The notes beneath the pieces are model-generated. The model had not been told where the DNA came from. It made no database searches and saw nothing but the letters and a program-made list of their open reading frames with translations. 64,000 nt of DNA, taken from assembly GCA_003952965.2 (NCBI GenBank), contig CM025850.1:1284378-1348377 (forward strand). The letters are read 5' to 3'. Every line of letters begins with the position of its first letter. The stretch's first letter is position 1. Shown here piece by piece: positions 13,690-27,412 of this stretch. The position numbers and the translations under genes are program-made. This DNA is from Morella rubra. Its lineage: Eukaryota; Streptophyta; Magnoliopsida; Fagales; Myricaceae.

Positions 13690-14688
13690 GTCTTTCTTTA
13701 TTCTTGTTGGTAATTTCTAGTGCGTCGAGTTATAGGTTAGTGATCTGTCTGGACGGAATTGATCTTCCTCAGAACGAAAGGTGGCTGGTGCCGGCAGAAG
13801 CAGTTGTCACTGTATGTCTCTCGCTTGAAATTTTTGACAACTGAAGTCTATAAAAGGAAGGATCACGATAAACACACTTAGCCTGTAGTCTCCCCCAAAT
13901 ACTTCTGGCTCAAATCCCTTCTCTGTGTCTACGTGTGTTTTCATAGAAGGTCAAATTCCCTTTACATGCCACTCCACACAACTTTGCTTTCCATGGTGGC
14001 ATTCATGTTAGAAGCCATAGGGGTGTAAAGTTCTAACAGCATTCGCAGTGGCGGAGGGATCTTTGATCTCGCTGGTTTTTTTAGGCCTTTGTATTTTCAT
14101 TTATACATTTTATTTGGTGGTTGTTTTCTGAGCCTTTTGTTAGTCCATCTAGTGCGAACTCAATACAAAATCGTAGCAAAAATAAAATAAGTATCGCACT
14201 AAAAGAAAAGCACCATACAAGATGCTTTGGTATAAGATTAAATCATAAGGCTTTTTCTTTCTCAGGGATTAAATCATAAGATATTGCTTCACGTGTCACA
14301 TCAGTAAAAAAGATATTCATCAGGTCGTAAAAAGAGAAAATGAATAAATAGAGGAATGTAAGCTTAAAAAGCAACGTTAACCCGACAATATCCACGAAAG
14401 AACAACATTATTCTTATAAAAGCCGTTCAAGAATATGTGACAGTAAATTGAGTTCAAGATATATAATCTATACCGAAGCATCTTGTATGCCTAGGACAAT
14501 GCAGGACAATGTCCACCTTTTATGGAGAAGGATGACAAAAACAATAACCCACAAGATGAAAAAATTGAAGGGAAAAAGAACGAAGGTAGCTGTAGTTTGT
14601 TTATACGTCTATAACTATTGACTACATACACAATTGCTTTTCTAATGTAGAAGTGGCTCTGAGACTAGCACTTGTGATTTGAAGCTGG
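13690..14688. other. Intergenic, RLPH2 promoter and ABCG34 3' region
   Basis: About 1 kb between the RLPH2 start codon and the ABCG34 stop codon, both genes being on the minus strand. It must contain the RLPH2 promoter and leader and the 3' untranslated region of the transporter. A CTATAAAAGG sequence at 13848-13857 is TATA-like but points rightwards, away from RLPH2. Nothing else was recognised. Confidence 0.5.
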
Positions 14689-17600
14689 TTATCTTCTTTG
14701 GAAGTTGAGGAACTTGATGCCATAGGCAAACACAAAGAAGAAGAGAAGCACCCAGCCAAGATGGGCCACGGCCACGGCTGGAAGAAAGTCGTAGTCGAAA
14801 CCCAAATTCCCTTTTAGGTACTCCTTCAAGCTCGCTTTACCAACTCCAGGAATCTCAAGCTCGGCGTCTTTGTCACCGACTTGAGATGTCACGAGACCGT
14901 ATAGTGTCCAGGCCACTGGAGAAGCCCAGTAGTACCACCTCCACCAAATAGGAATTTGCTGCAATTCGTAGGTAACTTTTGAGTTTCGTATGCAAAGAGA
15001 TGCAAAAAAAAGTTTCTTGAAAAGTGATCAATTCAGCGTGCAACAGATATAGAGGTTGAAAGACGTACCGTCCTAGGAAGGAGGAAGCCGGAGAACAAGT
15101 TCCAGAAGCTGAGGAAGAATGACATACAAATGGCAGCAATTTGGTGGCCCGGTGTCAGCGCGACAATCATCATTCCATAGAGAGTGAAGTAGACGAAGCA
15201 CATGAATATGTAATAGTAGAACCAAAAGAACTTAACCGCTGTCCACTCAAACCCAATCATGGAGTACAGAAGAAGGGTGTAGGCCATAGTTTGAATGGCG
15301 ACGTAAATTGTTTCTACGGCGACCTGCATAATTAGGAAAGTTTTTTCAGTCGAGGATTACGTAGTGTGGGAGTGCAAAAAGAGTTTCATTACTTGAGCCA
15401 TACAGTAAATTATATTCGTTTAGATAATCGATGGATTGCGTTGGCCAGGGAAAACAAAAGGCGAGGGTCGAATTGGAGTTACCTGAGCAAATGCGTAAGG
15501 CAGTGGAGAATACATCCCGGCTGCTCTTTCACGGTAGAAAACTGTTCTTTCAATGGCAACAATGGACTGCACGGCAGAAGCGTTGGTGGCTCCAAGGAAA
15601 AGCACAGCAGCATACATTGCTCCCAAAAGATTCATCAAATCTTGTTGTTTGGCCCTGTTAACAAAATAACTAGAGTCAACATATAGTCCAAGTACTGATA
15701 AATATACTAACCCCAACAAAAAAATACTTGCCAAAATGGACGTAAATTGGTGCACTCTAGAATTCATACTTGATGCAATCTTCGAATGATGTAGATCCAA
15801 ACTAACACAAAAATTTCGACAACTTAAGACTTACATCTTGTCTCCTTTGTTCCAGAAGATAAGACCAAACAATAGCCCAATTACTATTGTCATGAAGAAC
15901 CGGATGGCATTGTACTGAGGGTTTCTCCAATAAGACCAATGTTGTTTCCAGAAATTTGCTTTGCACTGGACAGAGAAAGGTTGGGAGTATTGGGTGGGAA
16001 AGTAGAGGTCCTTGGAGCCTGGTGTCGGAGTACTTAGCTCTTTAATGAGTTCCTGATTCCTCCTGAAAGAGTGCCGACAGAGAAATCAGGATCACGGAAC
16101 CCAAAACCCCGGGCAAGAAAGAAAGTGACTGTTATCACTATGATCGGAGACTAGAACTTACTGATGAAGTGAGGAGTTGGCATAAATTTCACCGAAATCC
16201 ACGTCAAGTTGAGCCTCAACTGGAGGAGCAGTGACTTCAAGCATCCATGTAGCAGGGTTATAGCCATCCTTGATCTTAGGAACCCCTGGGACAGCCTGCC
16301 ATAAGTTATAGATATTAGTCAATGGCTAGCAAAACACTTGCTAGTCACCCTAGCTCAATAAGTTTGGGCACGTCTCATGTGAAATGGAGATGACTAATTC
16401 GAATCTCCCACTTTTCCTTCCCCCTCCCTTTAAAGTCATTCACACAATTGTCCAACACAAAGTGCTAGTTTATAGCATTCGGAAGAGAGTAGCAGACATA
16501 TTGATCAACGATATTATTTGATTCTAAAGGGGAGCAAACAAAAAACAAAAAAATATGAAGCAGAAACTCACTTCGAAATATTCTATTAGCTTGTGAGATT
16601 GGCGACCAAGAGGTCCAGCATAAATAACTTGTCCTCCTCTTTTCATGAGCAGTAGCTGCAACAAGCACCAAGTCAAAGTTGAAAACATATTTCAAGATAG
16701 ATGCGTTAAAGAGAAATAACAAACTATAAGCACAATGTCATCAAAATGGAGAAGTACCTCGTCAAAAGCCTCAAAAATGTCTATGCTAGGCTGGTGGATT
16801 GTGCATACAACTGTTCTCCCAGTATCCACTGTATTTCTCACTGTACGCATAACAATAGCTGCAGCTCTGGCATCCAGACCAGATGTTGGTTCATCCATGA
16901 AGATGATAGAAGGGTTAGCAACCAGCTCCACTGCTATTGTTAGCCTCTTCCTTTGTTCTGTTGAAAGACCGTCTATTCCTGGAAGGCCAACTAAAGCATT
17001 TCTCAATGGTTTAAGCTCAACCAATTCCATGACTTCTTCTACAAACATCTACACGGCAAACATATACAGTCAGAAACTTGATTCTCAAACAATAGGCATA
17101 AAGCTTCCTGAGATTTGGAAAAACTGAATGTGCATAAAGGTCTAGAAAGAGAGAGATTCTAGCTAGAAAACCTTGCACATACCTTTCGTGTTTGCGTCTT
17201 TACATCTGAAGCAAGACGGAGCCATGCTGAATATAGGAGAGATTCATAAACTGTCACATGCGGCGAATGAATGTCATTCTGTTCACAGTAACCACTAACC
17301 CGGGCAAATGTTTCTTGCTTTTTAGGATAACCGGAGATGCTAATGGTTCCTTCAATATATCCACCAGTCTTTCTTCCCGCTAAGACATCCATAAGGGTTG
17401 TCTTCCCAGCACCACTGACACCCACAAGTGCTGTCAATATTCCTGGTCTAAAAGCACTACTAACATCTCGTAACAATTGCAGACGATCTTCTTCAACCCC
17501 TTGAGTCTTCATTTCCTGGTACGAAAGATCAAACTTTTAAATAGGTGCTTGGAATAAGGAGAATTTTAACAAGAACAAAAAGAACTCAAAGTTATTGGCC

Positions 17601-20600
17601 AGAGCATGAAGTGTTTAAATGAGTTACTTACAGCAGGCATATCCACGTAGTAGTTCACATGGTTAAATGCAAGTGAAAGGGGTTGGAAGGGTAAAACCAT
17701 TCCTTTTCTTGGCCCATTATCTGAAGCACCAACAATTTCTGAAGAACTTCTCACAGCCATATCAATTCCTGTAATCAGTTCACAAAAGGTGAGGCATATT
17801 GAAGAAGACAAGACCACTGTACATTAAAACAAGCATGCTTCCCGTTTTCTCCTGAAAATTTTGTAGTGCCTTGGAAGTTCCTTTTATTAAGCCCTAAACA
17901 GATTTTCTGTTGAGAAACAAAAACTTTTTAATATTTATCATCTAAACTAGAACTATATGGAGAATTTTCTAGGCCTTTATTGTGGGGCATTTTCTTCTTT
18001 CTCTAGGATTAGGCAAATAAAACATTAAAGCAACTAGGAATGTTTACTAAGAAGGAACTAGTCTCGTAAAATCCCCTGATAATGGCAGCTCTGTTTGGGC
18101 TATACCCCAATAACATCAGGTTTTTTCCAGTTTAACTTTATGTTAATGCATTTAACCATGCTGGCCATCTCTCTTAAAGGTGTTACGGTTAATATGTCAC
18201 AAACAGTATTTTGTGCAGAGATGTGGCAACTAACAAGCTGATACAAGCTTCATAAAAAAACCATGGTTTGTCACAGAGCAACTTTTAAATTGCTAGAGCT
18301 ACTAATTAGTTGTATTATGACCTCATTTTGACTAAATTCCAAGAGAAGCAGAGAAAAAAAAAAACAGTGAAAACTGAAGGCAAAAGGTAAATGATTAAAA
18401 AAACCTTCTCCTGGATGTTGTCCGGAGGATTGGTTATTCTTCTTCGCATGTTCTTCATCCACGATCACGGCTTTTGAATCTCCCAAAGCTGAAATTTTTT
18501 TACCACGAAAAGGCTTGTTAACTCCAAAGTTTCTTTCTTATAAGTAAAGCTCAAAGCAAAGAAGGGGATGAGATATCTTACGATTCAGGAAAGTCAACGC
18601 AGAAATAAATAATACGTTGAAGAGAAGAGAAAATCCAAAAAGTGCTCCAACACAAATCCAAAACCAATACTCATCGGTGAAGAATCCTCTGGACTGGAGC
18701 AGGACTTTTCCAACTGTAGGTGCATTGACAGTCGGGTCTGGATTGGGCTGCAATAGATAAGAGTTTCAAATCATTTTCACCATGCTTATCGCGTCGAAAA
18801 TGTCTTAATGCATATGCATGAATGAAATGTAGATCCAATTCTGAAGTCAACAAATGAAGCCAGTAAAACAGCGAAGATATCCTACCGCACTCCATCTGTC
18901 ATCAAGAAATTCATTCATAACTATCGCATTTTGCCCATACATCATAGGGGAAATATAGTAGCCCCATATCATCCACGGCTCAATGTCATCTGCAGCCACG
19001 AAAAGAGAGGAAGATTGAAAATTTGTTATCCAATAAATCAATGCTCGAAGCAGGCTGACAGATAGATTGAGAAAGATTACTTTTGGCAACAATGAACCCG
19101 CCAAGCACAAAAACCAGTAGCAAGGTGAAGGTACCCAGCGTATTTGCAACAACTTGTGTTCTTCCAACTGCAGCAATGAACCGAAAGAGGGATAACGCCA
19201 TCTGATGTATGCCAAAGAATGCCAAGAACTGTCGGAAAAACCTTAAGTAACAAAGGAAGAACTGTGTCAGTAGAAGAAACATTGACTGAGCCCATTTGTT
19301 TGAAACTTTAAATTTCAATATTTAGCAAGCAGCAAACAATTTGCCAAAGAAATTAAAACATATTTACCTGCTAGCAGAAGGAGCAAATCCAATTGTGTAG
19401 TATGTAAGAACGATCCATATTCCTGATTCCATCAATGATAGAGGGATCCGGAGGACCCAAATAGGTAAGCCAAAAGCCCACGCAGGATAGAACAAGAAAT
19501 CCCGCTGTTTATAGAAGACAGGAAGCCTGAAAATAGTCATTGCCAGTTCTGCCATCCCATTGAACATCACATTAATCAGACTGAAAAAAAGTGCCCCAAA
19601 AAATTTTCCTCCACCTGTTACAGTTCCCACTGGCATTTCTGTCCTGAAGAAAACTGTGAAGGCAATTATGGACATGATTGTTATCTGGGTAGTCTTGAAT
19701 ATATAGACAAAAGAATTACGCTTCATCAGCAGCCACTCCCTTGAAAAGCAAGCATTGAATAGTTCCCAGTTTGAAATACCATATTTCTCTTTGACTAATG
19801 CAGCTGGGTGGGTTTTAGATTTGTCGTAAGGAACACTAAGATCAGCAGCAAGCTGTTGGCCAATGTGGAAAGAACTGAAGGTCTGTGCAAATTCAGGAAC
19901 CGAGATGTATCTGTAAGGTTGGTTCTTCTTGAACCAATATTGTTCTTGATCCTTCTTGGACGTCACTTCTTGCAAGAAGTCAGCAACCCCTTTCCTTTCT
20001 GGGCATTTGAAGCCCATGAACTCAAAGAACTCTAGGACATTTTCTCTTGGACCTTGGTAGACAACCTGACCTTCTGAAAGTAGGATAATGTCATCAAAAA
20101 GATCAAATGTCTCTGGTGCTGGCTGCAGAAGAGAAATGACCATGGTCACTTCCATAATATGAACCATTTGCCTCATGAACCTGCATATCTGGAAAGTGGT
20201 AGAACTGTCTAACCCTGTCGATATTTCATCCATAAAAAGAGCCTTTGCTGGTCCGACCAACATTTCCCCTGCCCAGTTATAATAAAATTATCAGACGGGC
20301 TAATGAAAAATTACAAATGCCTTTACAAAAGCAACGGAAATGTGATCATTCGGCAGTAATTGGAAAGCCTAAGATTCAGCAATAAAAAGAGCCAGAACTT
20401 TCGTAGGTCAAACAAACTAGAGCCTTATGTTAGCAACCAGAATGCGGACTGAATATTATCTATTTCATGTCTAAGAATAAGAAGTCCAGTTCCATGGTAA
20501 AACACTCATCATTGCCGAGGAAGTCATACCAGTTGTCAAACGCTTCTTCTGTCCACCAGAGATACCCCTCCTCATCTCATCTCCAACCATAATATCAGCA

Positions 20601-22457
20601 CAAATGTCCAGTCCGAGTATCTGTCAAAGATTCTTAAGAAGTCAGCAAATCTAAAATTGACTTGTTAAAAACTAAGACATAAAAAGACAGATGTAGCCAC
20701 ATGTAAGGAGAAACAGCGAACCTTGAGAACATAATCCGTAACCAAACTAGTTTTTTGACCTGACATAGCTGTGGCCTTCATGAATGCATCAATCTCAGGG
20801 TCCGGCTTAATTCCAGCTTCTTTCTCTCTTCGTGAGAGTTCTGACAACATTTCATATCTCGTGCCAACCCCTAGACAGCGTCCAGAGAAGTCCAGTGTTT
20901 CTCTAACTGTCATTTCTCCGTAGTGAAGATCATGTTGGCTAATATAAGCACAGGTTCTTTGGGGAACAAATTCATTCATCTCATGACCACAGTAAGTGAC
21001 TCTCCCAGACGCCTGTACCGAACTCCGATTAATAAGTAGGCTGCAAATATTACTCTTAAACACTCTCGTTAAAACTAGCAAGACAATAGGGATAAAACCA
21101 ACCCTTAGATCCTTGTCGAGTCTACCGGCAAGTGCCAACAACACTGTTGTTTTACCAGCGCCTGGAGGACCAAGAAGTAGAGTCATCCTGGATTCCCAAG
21201 ATCGGTTAAAGGCCATGAGAAACAACAATAAGAGCAATCTACTTGTCTTCATAAGTAAAACAACATATAGAACCCTAGCTTTAAAATAAAAGTGCCTATA
21301 TATAAAATTTAATTTGGGAAAGGCTGATACTACCAGATTCAGAGCAACCAAGATCATTTTACTGTTAATTTTGCCATCTTGCTTTATATCAGCAAGATTC
21401 CTTGGCGTCTTCCCTATCATGTTTGAAATAAAAAGAAAAGAAAAGAAATCAACTGCCATTTCAGAAAGGTACCTTGATGGCTTGACGATTCCACTAACAT
21501 CCTTAAGTATCTGAATTTTTCTTTTCTTGGATGGAGCAAGGTGAACCAATCCGAGAATACCCTGTTGTCCCCGTTACAAGTTGAAAATGGAAGCAGAAAC
21601 AATTATCAGATAAAAGCTTCGTTAAATTGTTAAACACACTGAATAAAGAAACTAAGTTAAGAAATCCGTTTAATTTCTTTGGTCCATAGTCAATTCTCTC
21701 CCCCGAACAACAAGAAACAGGATGAGGCCCACTACAGTTGCTTAACAGAGAAATAGATAGTCCCTCTGTTTCTCACAATTTTTCTTCTTTTAACACAAGA
21801 ATCTAACCCGTACCAAGGGAAGAAAAAGTTGAGTAAATCCGTCTAGGGAGAAAAAAGAAAAAAAGGAAAATATACCTCAAAAGTGTTCAAGGTAACATTA
21901 AGAAGAGTAGGAAGCGCTCGGCTCCCAACATACACGTCCCCCTCCACTGACAAATGATCATACCGAACTTCAATCTTTGGAATCTCAATCCCCACCCTGC
22001 CACCAATCCAAACCAAATCCACCGCATTCAACCTTAAATCAACCAACGGAGAGACAACAGCTAGGAGAAAGAAAAGAAAAAAAAGGACAAGTACGTACCT
22101 GTCCGTCCTGTCCCTGAGTCTCCTTAGGAACTTCTCGTTGTCCTCCTCCGCAACCTTGAGTATGCTCTCCATCAACTGCTTCTTGTCCTGGATCCCAAGA
22201 TTGGTGACGTCCACCTCATTCTGCACAACACGGCCATTGTCAAGGACCTGCGTCAGCATCCCCTTCCTCAGACGATCGTAGGTTGGTAACCGCTCGATGG
22301 CGGCCCACCGCAGCTCCTCCTCGTCGGTCTCCTGTCTCCCGCTTCGACTGAACACGTCTGGCGGCGCCGTCCATACCTCCCTTAAGCTGCCCGACGCCCA
22401 GCTCCTCCGGCTGCTGGTCGACCGGGCGAGATCGTCGCCCGCCAAAGCCGACGCCAT
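14689..22457 (-). CDS. ABCG34: Full-size ABCG/PDR transporter, ABCG34 type
   Basis: A pleiotropic drug resistance ATP-binding cassette exporter of the plasma membrane; relatives export terpenoids, alkaloids and phytoalexins (substrate here unknown). Twenty exons: 22099-22457, 21876-21996, 21473-21561, 21103-21187, 20722-21012, 20530-20620, 19368-20268, 19081-19241, 18886-18989, 18582-18747, 18405-18488, 17632-17768, 17183-17515, 16758-17048, 16572-16655, 16162-16295, 15835-16062, 15483-15654, 15069-15323, 14689-14958. They sum to 4,356 bp, 1,451 aa, frame intact. Order is NBD1-TMD1-NBD2-TMD2. NBD1 has Walker [10 protein letters not shown] (residues 196-204), signature ISGGQKKR (335-342) and Walker [14 protein letters not shown]2 has Walker [10 protein letters not shown] (895-903), the PDR-typical degenerate signature LSTEQRKR (1002-1009) and [10 protein letters not shown]. 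The C-terminus is NFQRR. ATG at 22457 is chosen over an in-frame TTG at 22481. The N-terminus ([13 protein letters not shown]) matches remembered ABCG34/PDR6 proteins better than ABCG36. Confidence 0.95.
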
Positions 22458-22828
22458 TTGCACGTGATCTACTTGCCCCAACAGCTAACCGCTTATTGCC
22501 TCAAAGCGCTTTTCGTATTTGGATACGCTACGAAGTTGAATCACAAAGTTACACGGCAAGTATATGACTCAGAATAGAAGCACTGAGCCTTTTGCTCTGT
22601 TTGTTTGTCGGAATTTTCGTAATGAAATGTTCGTGCGGCTATGGTTCTCGTTGTTCATAGTTTCCACCACCTCCGCCCCACACCAACAGAAAAAAGAAAA
22701 GGAAAAAAAAAAAGAAGCTAACAAACTCCTCCGATTGTGAAGTATTCTGTTTCTTCGAGCTTCAGTTTCTCCGAGAAACTGGCTCTTGTCCACGCAAACT
22801 CCCTCGTTCCGAAGTCTTTGCCAAGCTG

Positions 22829-22840
22829 CTTTATTTAAAG
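22829..22840 (-). promoter_or_regulatory. Possible TATA box of ABCG34
   Basis: The minus strand reads TTTAAATAAAG about 375 bp upstream of the ABCG34 start codon. A TATA-like element here would leave a leader of roughly 340 bp. Purely positional; transcript ends are unknown. Confidence 0.3.
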
Positions 22841-24817
22841 AAAATGGTGAGGGACGCAGACAGACACAGAGGAGAGAGAGAAAGTGAAGGTGGTGGGATA
22901 TTGGGTGAGAAAGGAGGAAGGAGTGGAGGGTGATTAAACGAAAAGCGAAGGGTCAGAATGTTAGATCAGGTAAAATCCTAATGGAGTTTAAAACCTCGGG
23001 TAGACAGTAATACCCATCCCAAAATAAGCCAAGCACCAATTAAAATGCCCTCCTATTTCGCGTTTTGTCGCCGTACATTCGTTCAGGAAAATAAGTGTGT
23101 TTTTGGCCTTTTTATTACCAGTTGACATTTTTTTCGATTGCTTACCACTGCAATCGGATTTATTTATGGCCGATATATATCCAGTTTATACAAAAAGTAA
23201 AAACTACCTTTTTAACAAATGCGGGGTTTCTATAAAGCCTACTTCATCCAGGTTGTATGGTTAGGATTGGTCATTGTTTGTTTTGAACAAAAAATAATAA
23301 TAATTGATATCTGCTTGCAAAAGGATGCCAACAAAATACATGACTACTTTGAAAAATTTATTAAAAAAGAGCATTATTTACAATCGTATTTAATGTGTTT
23401 GGATAGACAGAAGTTTGAAGAAAAAAAAGATTTTCTCATTATGTTTCTTAGTGCTTAAAAATAATAAGATTGGAAAAAAAAATTATGAGATGTGTTTTTT
23501 GGGTTTTATCAAGAACAATTTTTAATTTTTTTTAGTGTATAGAATATATTTGGATATAAAACCGTGATATTATTGTTAACTGATGTTTAGTTGGGCACTT
23601 GTCGCGGTGGCATAGAGAAATCTGGCTCTGACTTCTAGAAGCTCACGGGACGTTCAGTGCAGAACCTTTTTTTTTTTTTTTTAATAAGCCTAGGACCCCT
23701 TCTGTAAGGAACGTAGACTTGCCTATTACGATTTTGATCCGTACGCTATTTATGATGGTAGATAAAAGCCACGTGCTAGCCTAGAGTTTGTTTTTTAATG
23801 TTCTGACATATTAAATTCCAATTATAGGGACGCAAGGTCGATGTTTCTATTAAGGTTAATACTATTATTAAGTAACTTCTAAATTTATCGTGCACAAAAT
23901 CGTAGAATCGGTTCTATACACGCCACTCTAGAAAATCTATCCAACAGGAAAAATTCAGACCAACAAAATAGATTTCTCTACTGGAGAGGAACAGAACAAT
24001 TTTATCTTTCCCGATTTATTTTACCCTTTTGCTTGTTTTGGAGACCTGATCAGGGAAATCTTAACATTTTTATAATACGACAGTCATGTCCCTCGTAGAA
24101 GGTACATATGTTGACGTGGATATGTAGGTAATTCCCTTCAAAAGTTTGCCGACCAAGTTTGGCAAAAAAACAGAGAGAGAAAAAGCAAAAAACCTCTCCC
24201 CCGATTTACTCCAATTTCGTGTTACTTTCGTCGTTCAATCGGGTCCACTGTAAATTTATGACCCGTCTCCCACGAACATATCTGTTTCTGATTCTTTTAT
24301 ATAATCTCCTGTTGTGTGTAGGATTGTGCCCATAAACGTGTTAGTCTGCATCAATAAAGAATTGAAGTATGATATCTTTTGTGATAGCTTGGAATAACTA
24401 TATGCTCTCGTACTAAAGGAAAGACTTTAACATGGAATTTGTTTTTAAAATTTTAATTTGTTTAAATTTTACTATTATATAAAATTATATCATTTTTTTT
24501 ATTATCTCTTTTCACCTTTTTTTTTTATCAATTCTTCATATTTAAAATTTAACAAAATTTATTTTCTAACCCCATTTAGACATAACATGTCAATAGGTGC
24601 GGTTTAGCATGAATGCAATGCTCAAATATTATCTGAACAGTTAACACAGAGACAAATTGCTTTAGCAGCTTAAATTCGCGCAAATACGAAGATATAAATG
24701 CTGACGACCAACATGGTCACGTGAGTGTTGACATTTATACTTGCCTTAAAATAAAAAGAAAAAACACGTACAGCTTCTGATGAAGACCAGTAAATCTATC
24801 AGTCTCTTCTCTTGCGT

Positions 24818-24950
24818 GAAATGCAAGTAATAAGGGACCCATCTCGAGAGTGGTCGAGCTCCGTGCAGCGAGACGAAGCCAGGTGTTTGCGTAGAAATGC
24901 AAGCAATAAAGGGACCCATATCGAAAGTGGACTAGCCCGTGCAGAGAGAC
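24818..24950. repeat. Short tandem duplication, 76-bp period
   Basis: Copy 1 at 24818-24874 and copy 2 at 24894-24950 share GAAATGCAAG, a GGGACCCAT core, an AGTGG core and a CCGTGCAG.GAGAC end, with several substitutions. Offset is 76 bp. No coding meaning was recognised. Confidence 0.75.
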
Positions 24951-25548
24951 TATACTCAAAATAAAAAATTAGCAGTATTTATATGCTAAAATTTTAATTT
25001 ATAAAATTAAGAGATACTTAAATAAATTTTTATTTACTGTTATAAAAAGAAATAATTTGATATGAAGATATATTTTATAAATATATTATTATTATACTAA
25101 ATATTTAACAAGCAAACACGAAACACAGCCTAATTTTTTTTTCATTTTATTAATCTGGCCTCCTTATAAACTGATTTTATGCAATTGGTCCATTCAGCAG
25201 TACATTCCTAATTTCGACCCTACCGGAACAGCGGTACAGCTCAGAATTCCATAGTATCTCATGTTCATTTCTTTTTCCCATATAGAAGCATTTTGTTCAA
25301 TATTTACATCTTAATTATATAGCATGTTAATAATGATCGATAGGATGTGTTTATAGACCACCTCGCCAATTTGGACCATTTTTTAAAATTATTTTTATAA
25401 TTCAACGGATCGACCTGGTACTTCATAAATGAGATTACCATTCTAAAATAAAGATGAACGATGTTCTAGATGCAGCATTTGATTGTTCCAATCAATAGGA
25501 GACAGTTGCATCACAATTGTTTCAGATTGTATAATTTAAAAAAGTAAA

Positions 25549-25926
25549 GGAAAAATATACTTTTTAATCCACAAACTATCGGGAGTAGTGACACGTTGCA
25601 CTCTAAAACTACTATTCTTTAAGACATTACACCCTTAAACTACCAATGTTATATATTTTGCACCCTAAACTACCCAACTTTGACACATTACACCCTCCAA
25701 CTACTAATATTAAACACTTTACACTCTTTTTGACAATAATATCCTTAAGAAATTAATGAATTGACAATAATATCTAAAGATATTATCGTTATTTTAGTTT
25801 AAAAATTTGATAAAAGTGTAAAATGTTAAAAAAAAGTTAAAAATATAATGTGTCTAAATTAATAATTTAATTATTATAAAATATAAAATATATAATAATT
25901 CGCGGGTAAAAAATTGTATTTTCTCC
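25549..25926. mobile_element. MITE family A, copy 1
   Basis: A 378-bp AT-rich element beginning GGAAAAATATACTTTTTA and ending TAAAAAATTGTATTTTCTCC, so the ends are imperfect inverted repeats. The interior shares long stretches with the element at 57,524-57,926, for example TTTGCACCCTAAACTACCCA and TAATATTAAACACTTT. Flanking target duplication is degenerate here. No coding capacity. The class is a non-autonomous DNA element; superfamily is uncertain (Mutator-like or hAT-like from duplication length in other copies). Confidence 0.7.
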
Positions 25927-26394
25927 GAAAGCGAAACAAAAATTAAAACGAGGCAATCTTTGATATCAAGGGTGGGTCCCGATTAAACGGCTTCTAGAAA
26001 ATTTAAATAAAAGATGCGCCCACCACAGTAAACACACTCTGCGCGGGGGGAGGGGTATTCGTACTTCTTTCCAGTTATTTTCCACTCAACTAGGCAGACC
26101 GAACCGGTGGAGCCCACCACAATGGTCAACTTGATAGTTGACTGATTGGATCTCTGATGGTGACCGGAAGGCCGTGGCGGCGGCGGCTCCAAGCATTTTG
26201 TGGAGTCGGCTTAACCTAGCCGCTGAGTTTGGTGAGGAGTCGATCTCTCATTGGCTGCCAGTCGTCATCCCTGTTCTCTTTCATTTGGTTGCTCCGTGGC
26301 GTGATCCCGTAGGGCTCATTTCCCTAGTAGAGGATAAAGTAATGGATATGGCTGGGTTGGGCCACTGGGTAATAAAACTAGTCATTTTGGGGAA

Positions 26395-26575
26395 TTTGTT
26401 TATCAAAATTTTGGGAAATATTTTCAAATTTTAAGAATTTTTACTTTATTTAGATTATTGGAATTTGTGAAAAGTGAATGTGTATATGTAAAAGTTAAAA
26501 AATTTTAGAGTGTGTTTGTTTTGAAAATTTCCGTGCCTCAAAAATATTGAAAACAAACGGTACCTATATGTTCTT
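26395..26575. mobile_element. AT-rich MITE-like element, family B
   Basis: An AT-rich stretch with a TTGTTTATCAAAATTTTGGG start and an AAATATTGAAAACAAACGG end. These ends and the interior (AATGTGTATATGTAAAAGTT) resemble the stretch at 49,478-49,650. The 'TTGTTT..CAAAATTTT' start with its near-mirror at the other end is typical of small hAT-like MITEs. Boundaries are approximate. Confidence 0.5.
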
Positions 26576-26930
26576 GTTTGGCTATTAAAATTTTCGTTAC
26601 TTTTAAAATACTCTTTTTTTATTAAGAAATAAATATAAAAATTTCAAAATCATCTTCATTTTTAATTTTATCTAATTCTGAATTGTTTAAACCTCGAAAA
26701 TTTTTAAGAAACCAAACTCATTTTTAATGATTAAAGAGTTCATCTTACGTTGACAGGTCGAGTTATATTTGACAAAATTTTCGGTATTTTATTATTTAAG
26801 ACAGTTTTAGTTTGGTAATTAGAAGATTAAAATTTTTTAAGAAGGTAATTTAAATAGGATATATAATAGATAAAAAAAAATAAAAAGAGATAATTTGAAT
26901 AAATTTTTTTTATATTTATTATAGTAAAAA

Positions 26931-27412
26931 CAGATCTGGCTTAAGAATAAGGTAAGTTAAGTCATAGCCTCACCAGAGCAAGGCCCCATAAAGAGCAAAA
27001 AAAAAATATTTTATTTTTGTAAGTAAAATTGATCCAAAAAATGGAAAAAAATTGACTTAAGGAAAAGAAAAATGACCCAAACGATGATGATGTATATTTT
27101 TTTTATCACAAGTGTATTATCTCTTTGCCCATTGTGTATTATATTTCTCTCATATTTTTTATCTTTCTTTTTTAGATTTTTTATCGAGACAAATTTGAAA
27201 AAAGAGAAAAAAAATACCCTATAAATTTCATAATGGTAAACGTCTAAGCTATGGGGCCTTGATGTCATGTATGAGAGTCCCATATAAAATAATTAATAGG
27301 GCATTTAAATCTTTTATATTAAAATTTAAAATTAAAGTTAATATTAAAATTTATTTAAAAGTCCTAGTAATTTATACCTCTTTAGGCCCTCATTTAGATT
27401 GAGCCGGCCCTG
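26931..27412. mobile_element. Possible non-autonomous hAT-like element
   Basis: The 3' end reads GATTGAGCCGGCCCTG, whose reverse complement CAGGGCCGGCTCAATC is a typical plant hAT terminus. The 5' end CAGATCTGGCTTAAGA is a plausible decayed partner. The interior is AT-rich and non-coding. A degenerate flanking duplication (AGTAAAAA versus GGTGAAAA) is weak. About 482 bp. Confidence 0.5.

Noticed and set aside
13848..13857. CTATAAAAGG as TATA box of RLPH2
   Set aside because: It is in the plus orientation, whereas RLPH2 is transcribed on the minus strand; no plus-strand gene follows it.
22458..22481. Upstream in-frame extension of ABCG34 (start at 22481)
   Set aside because: It begins with TTG, not ATG. 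The ATG at 22457 gives the MASALAGDD start seen in family members.
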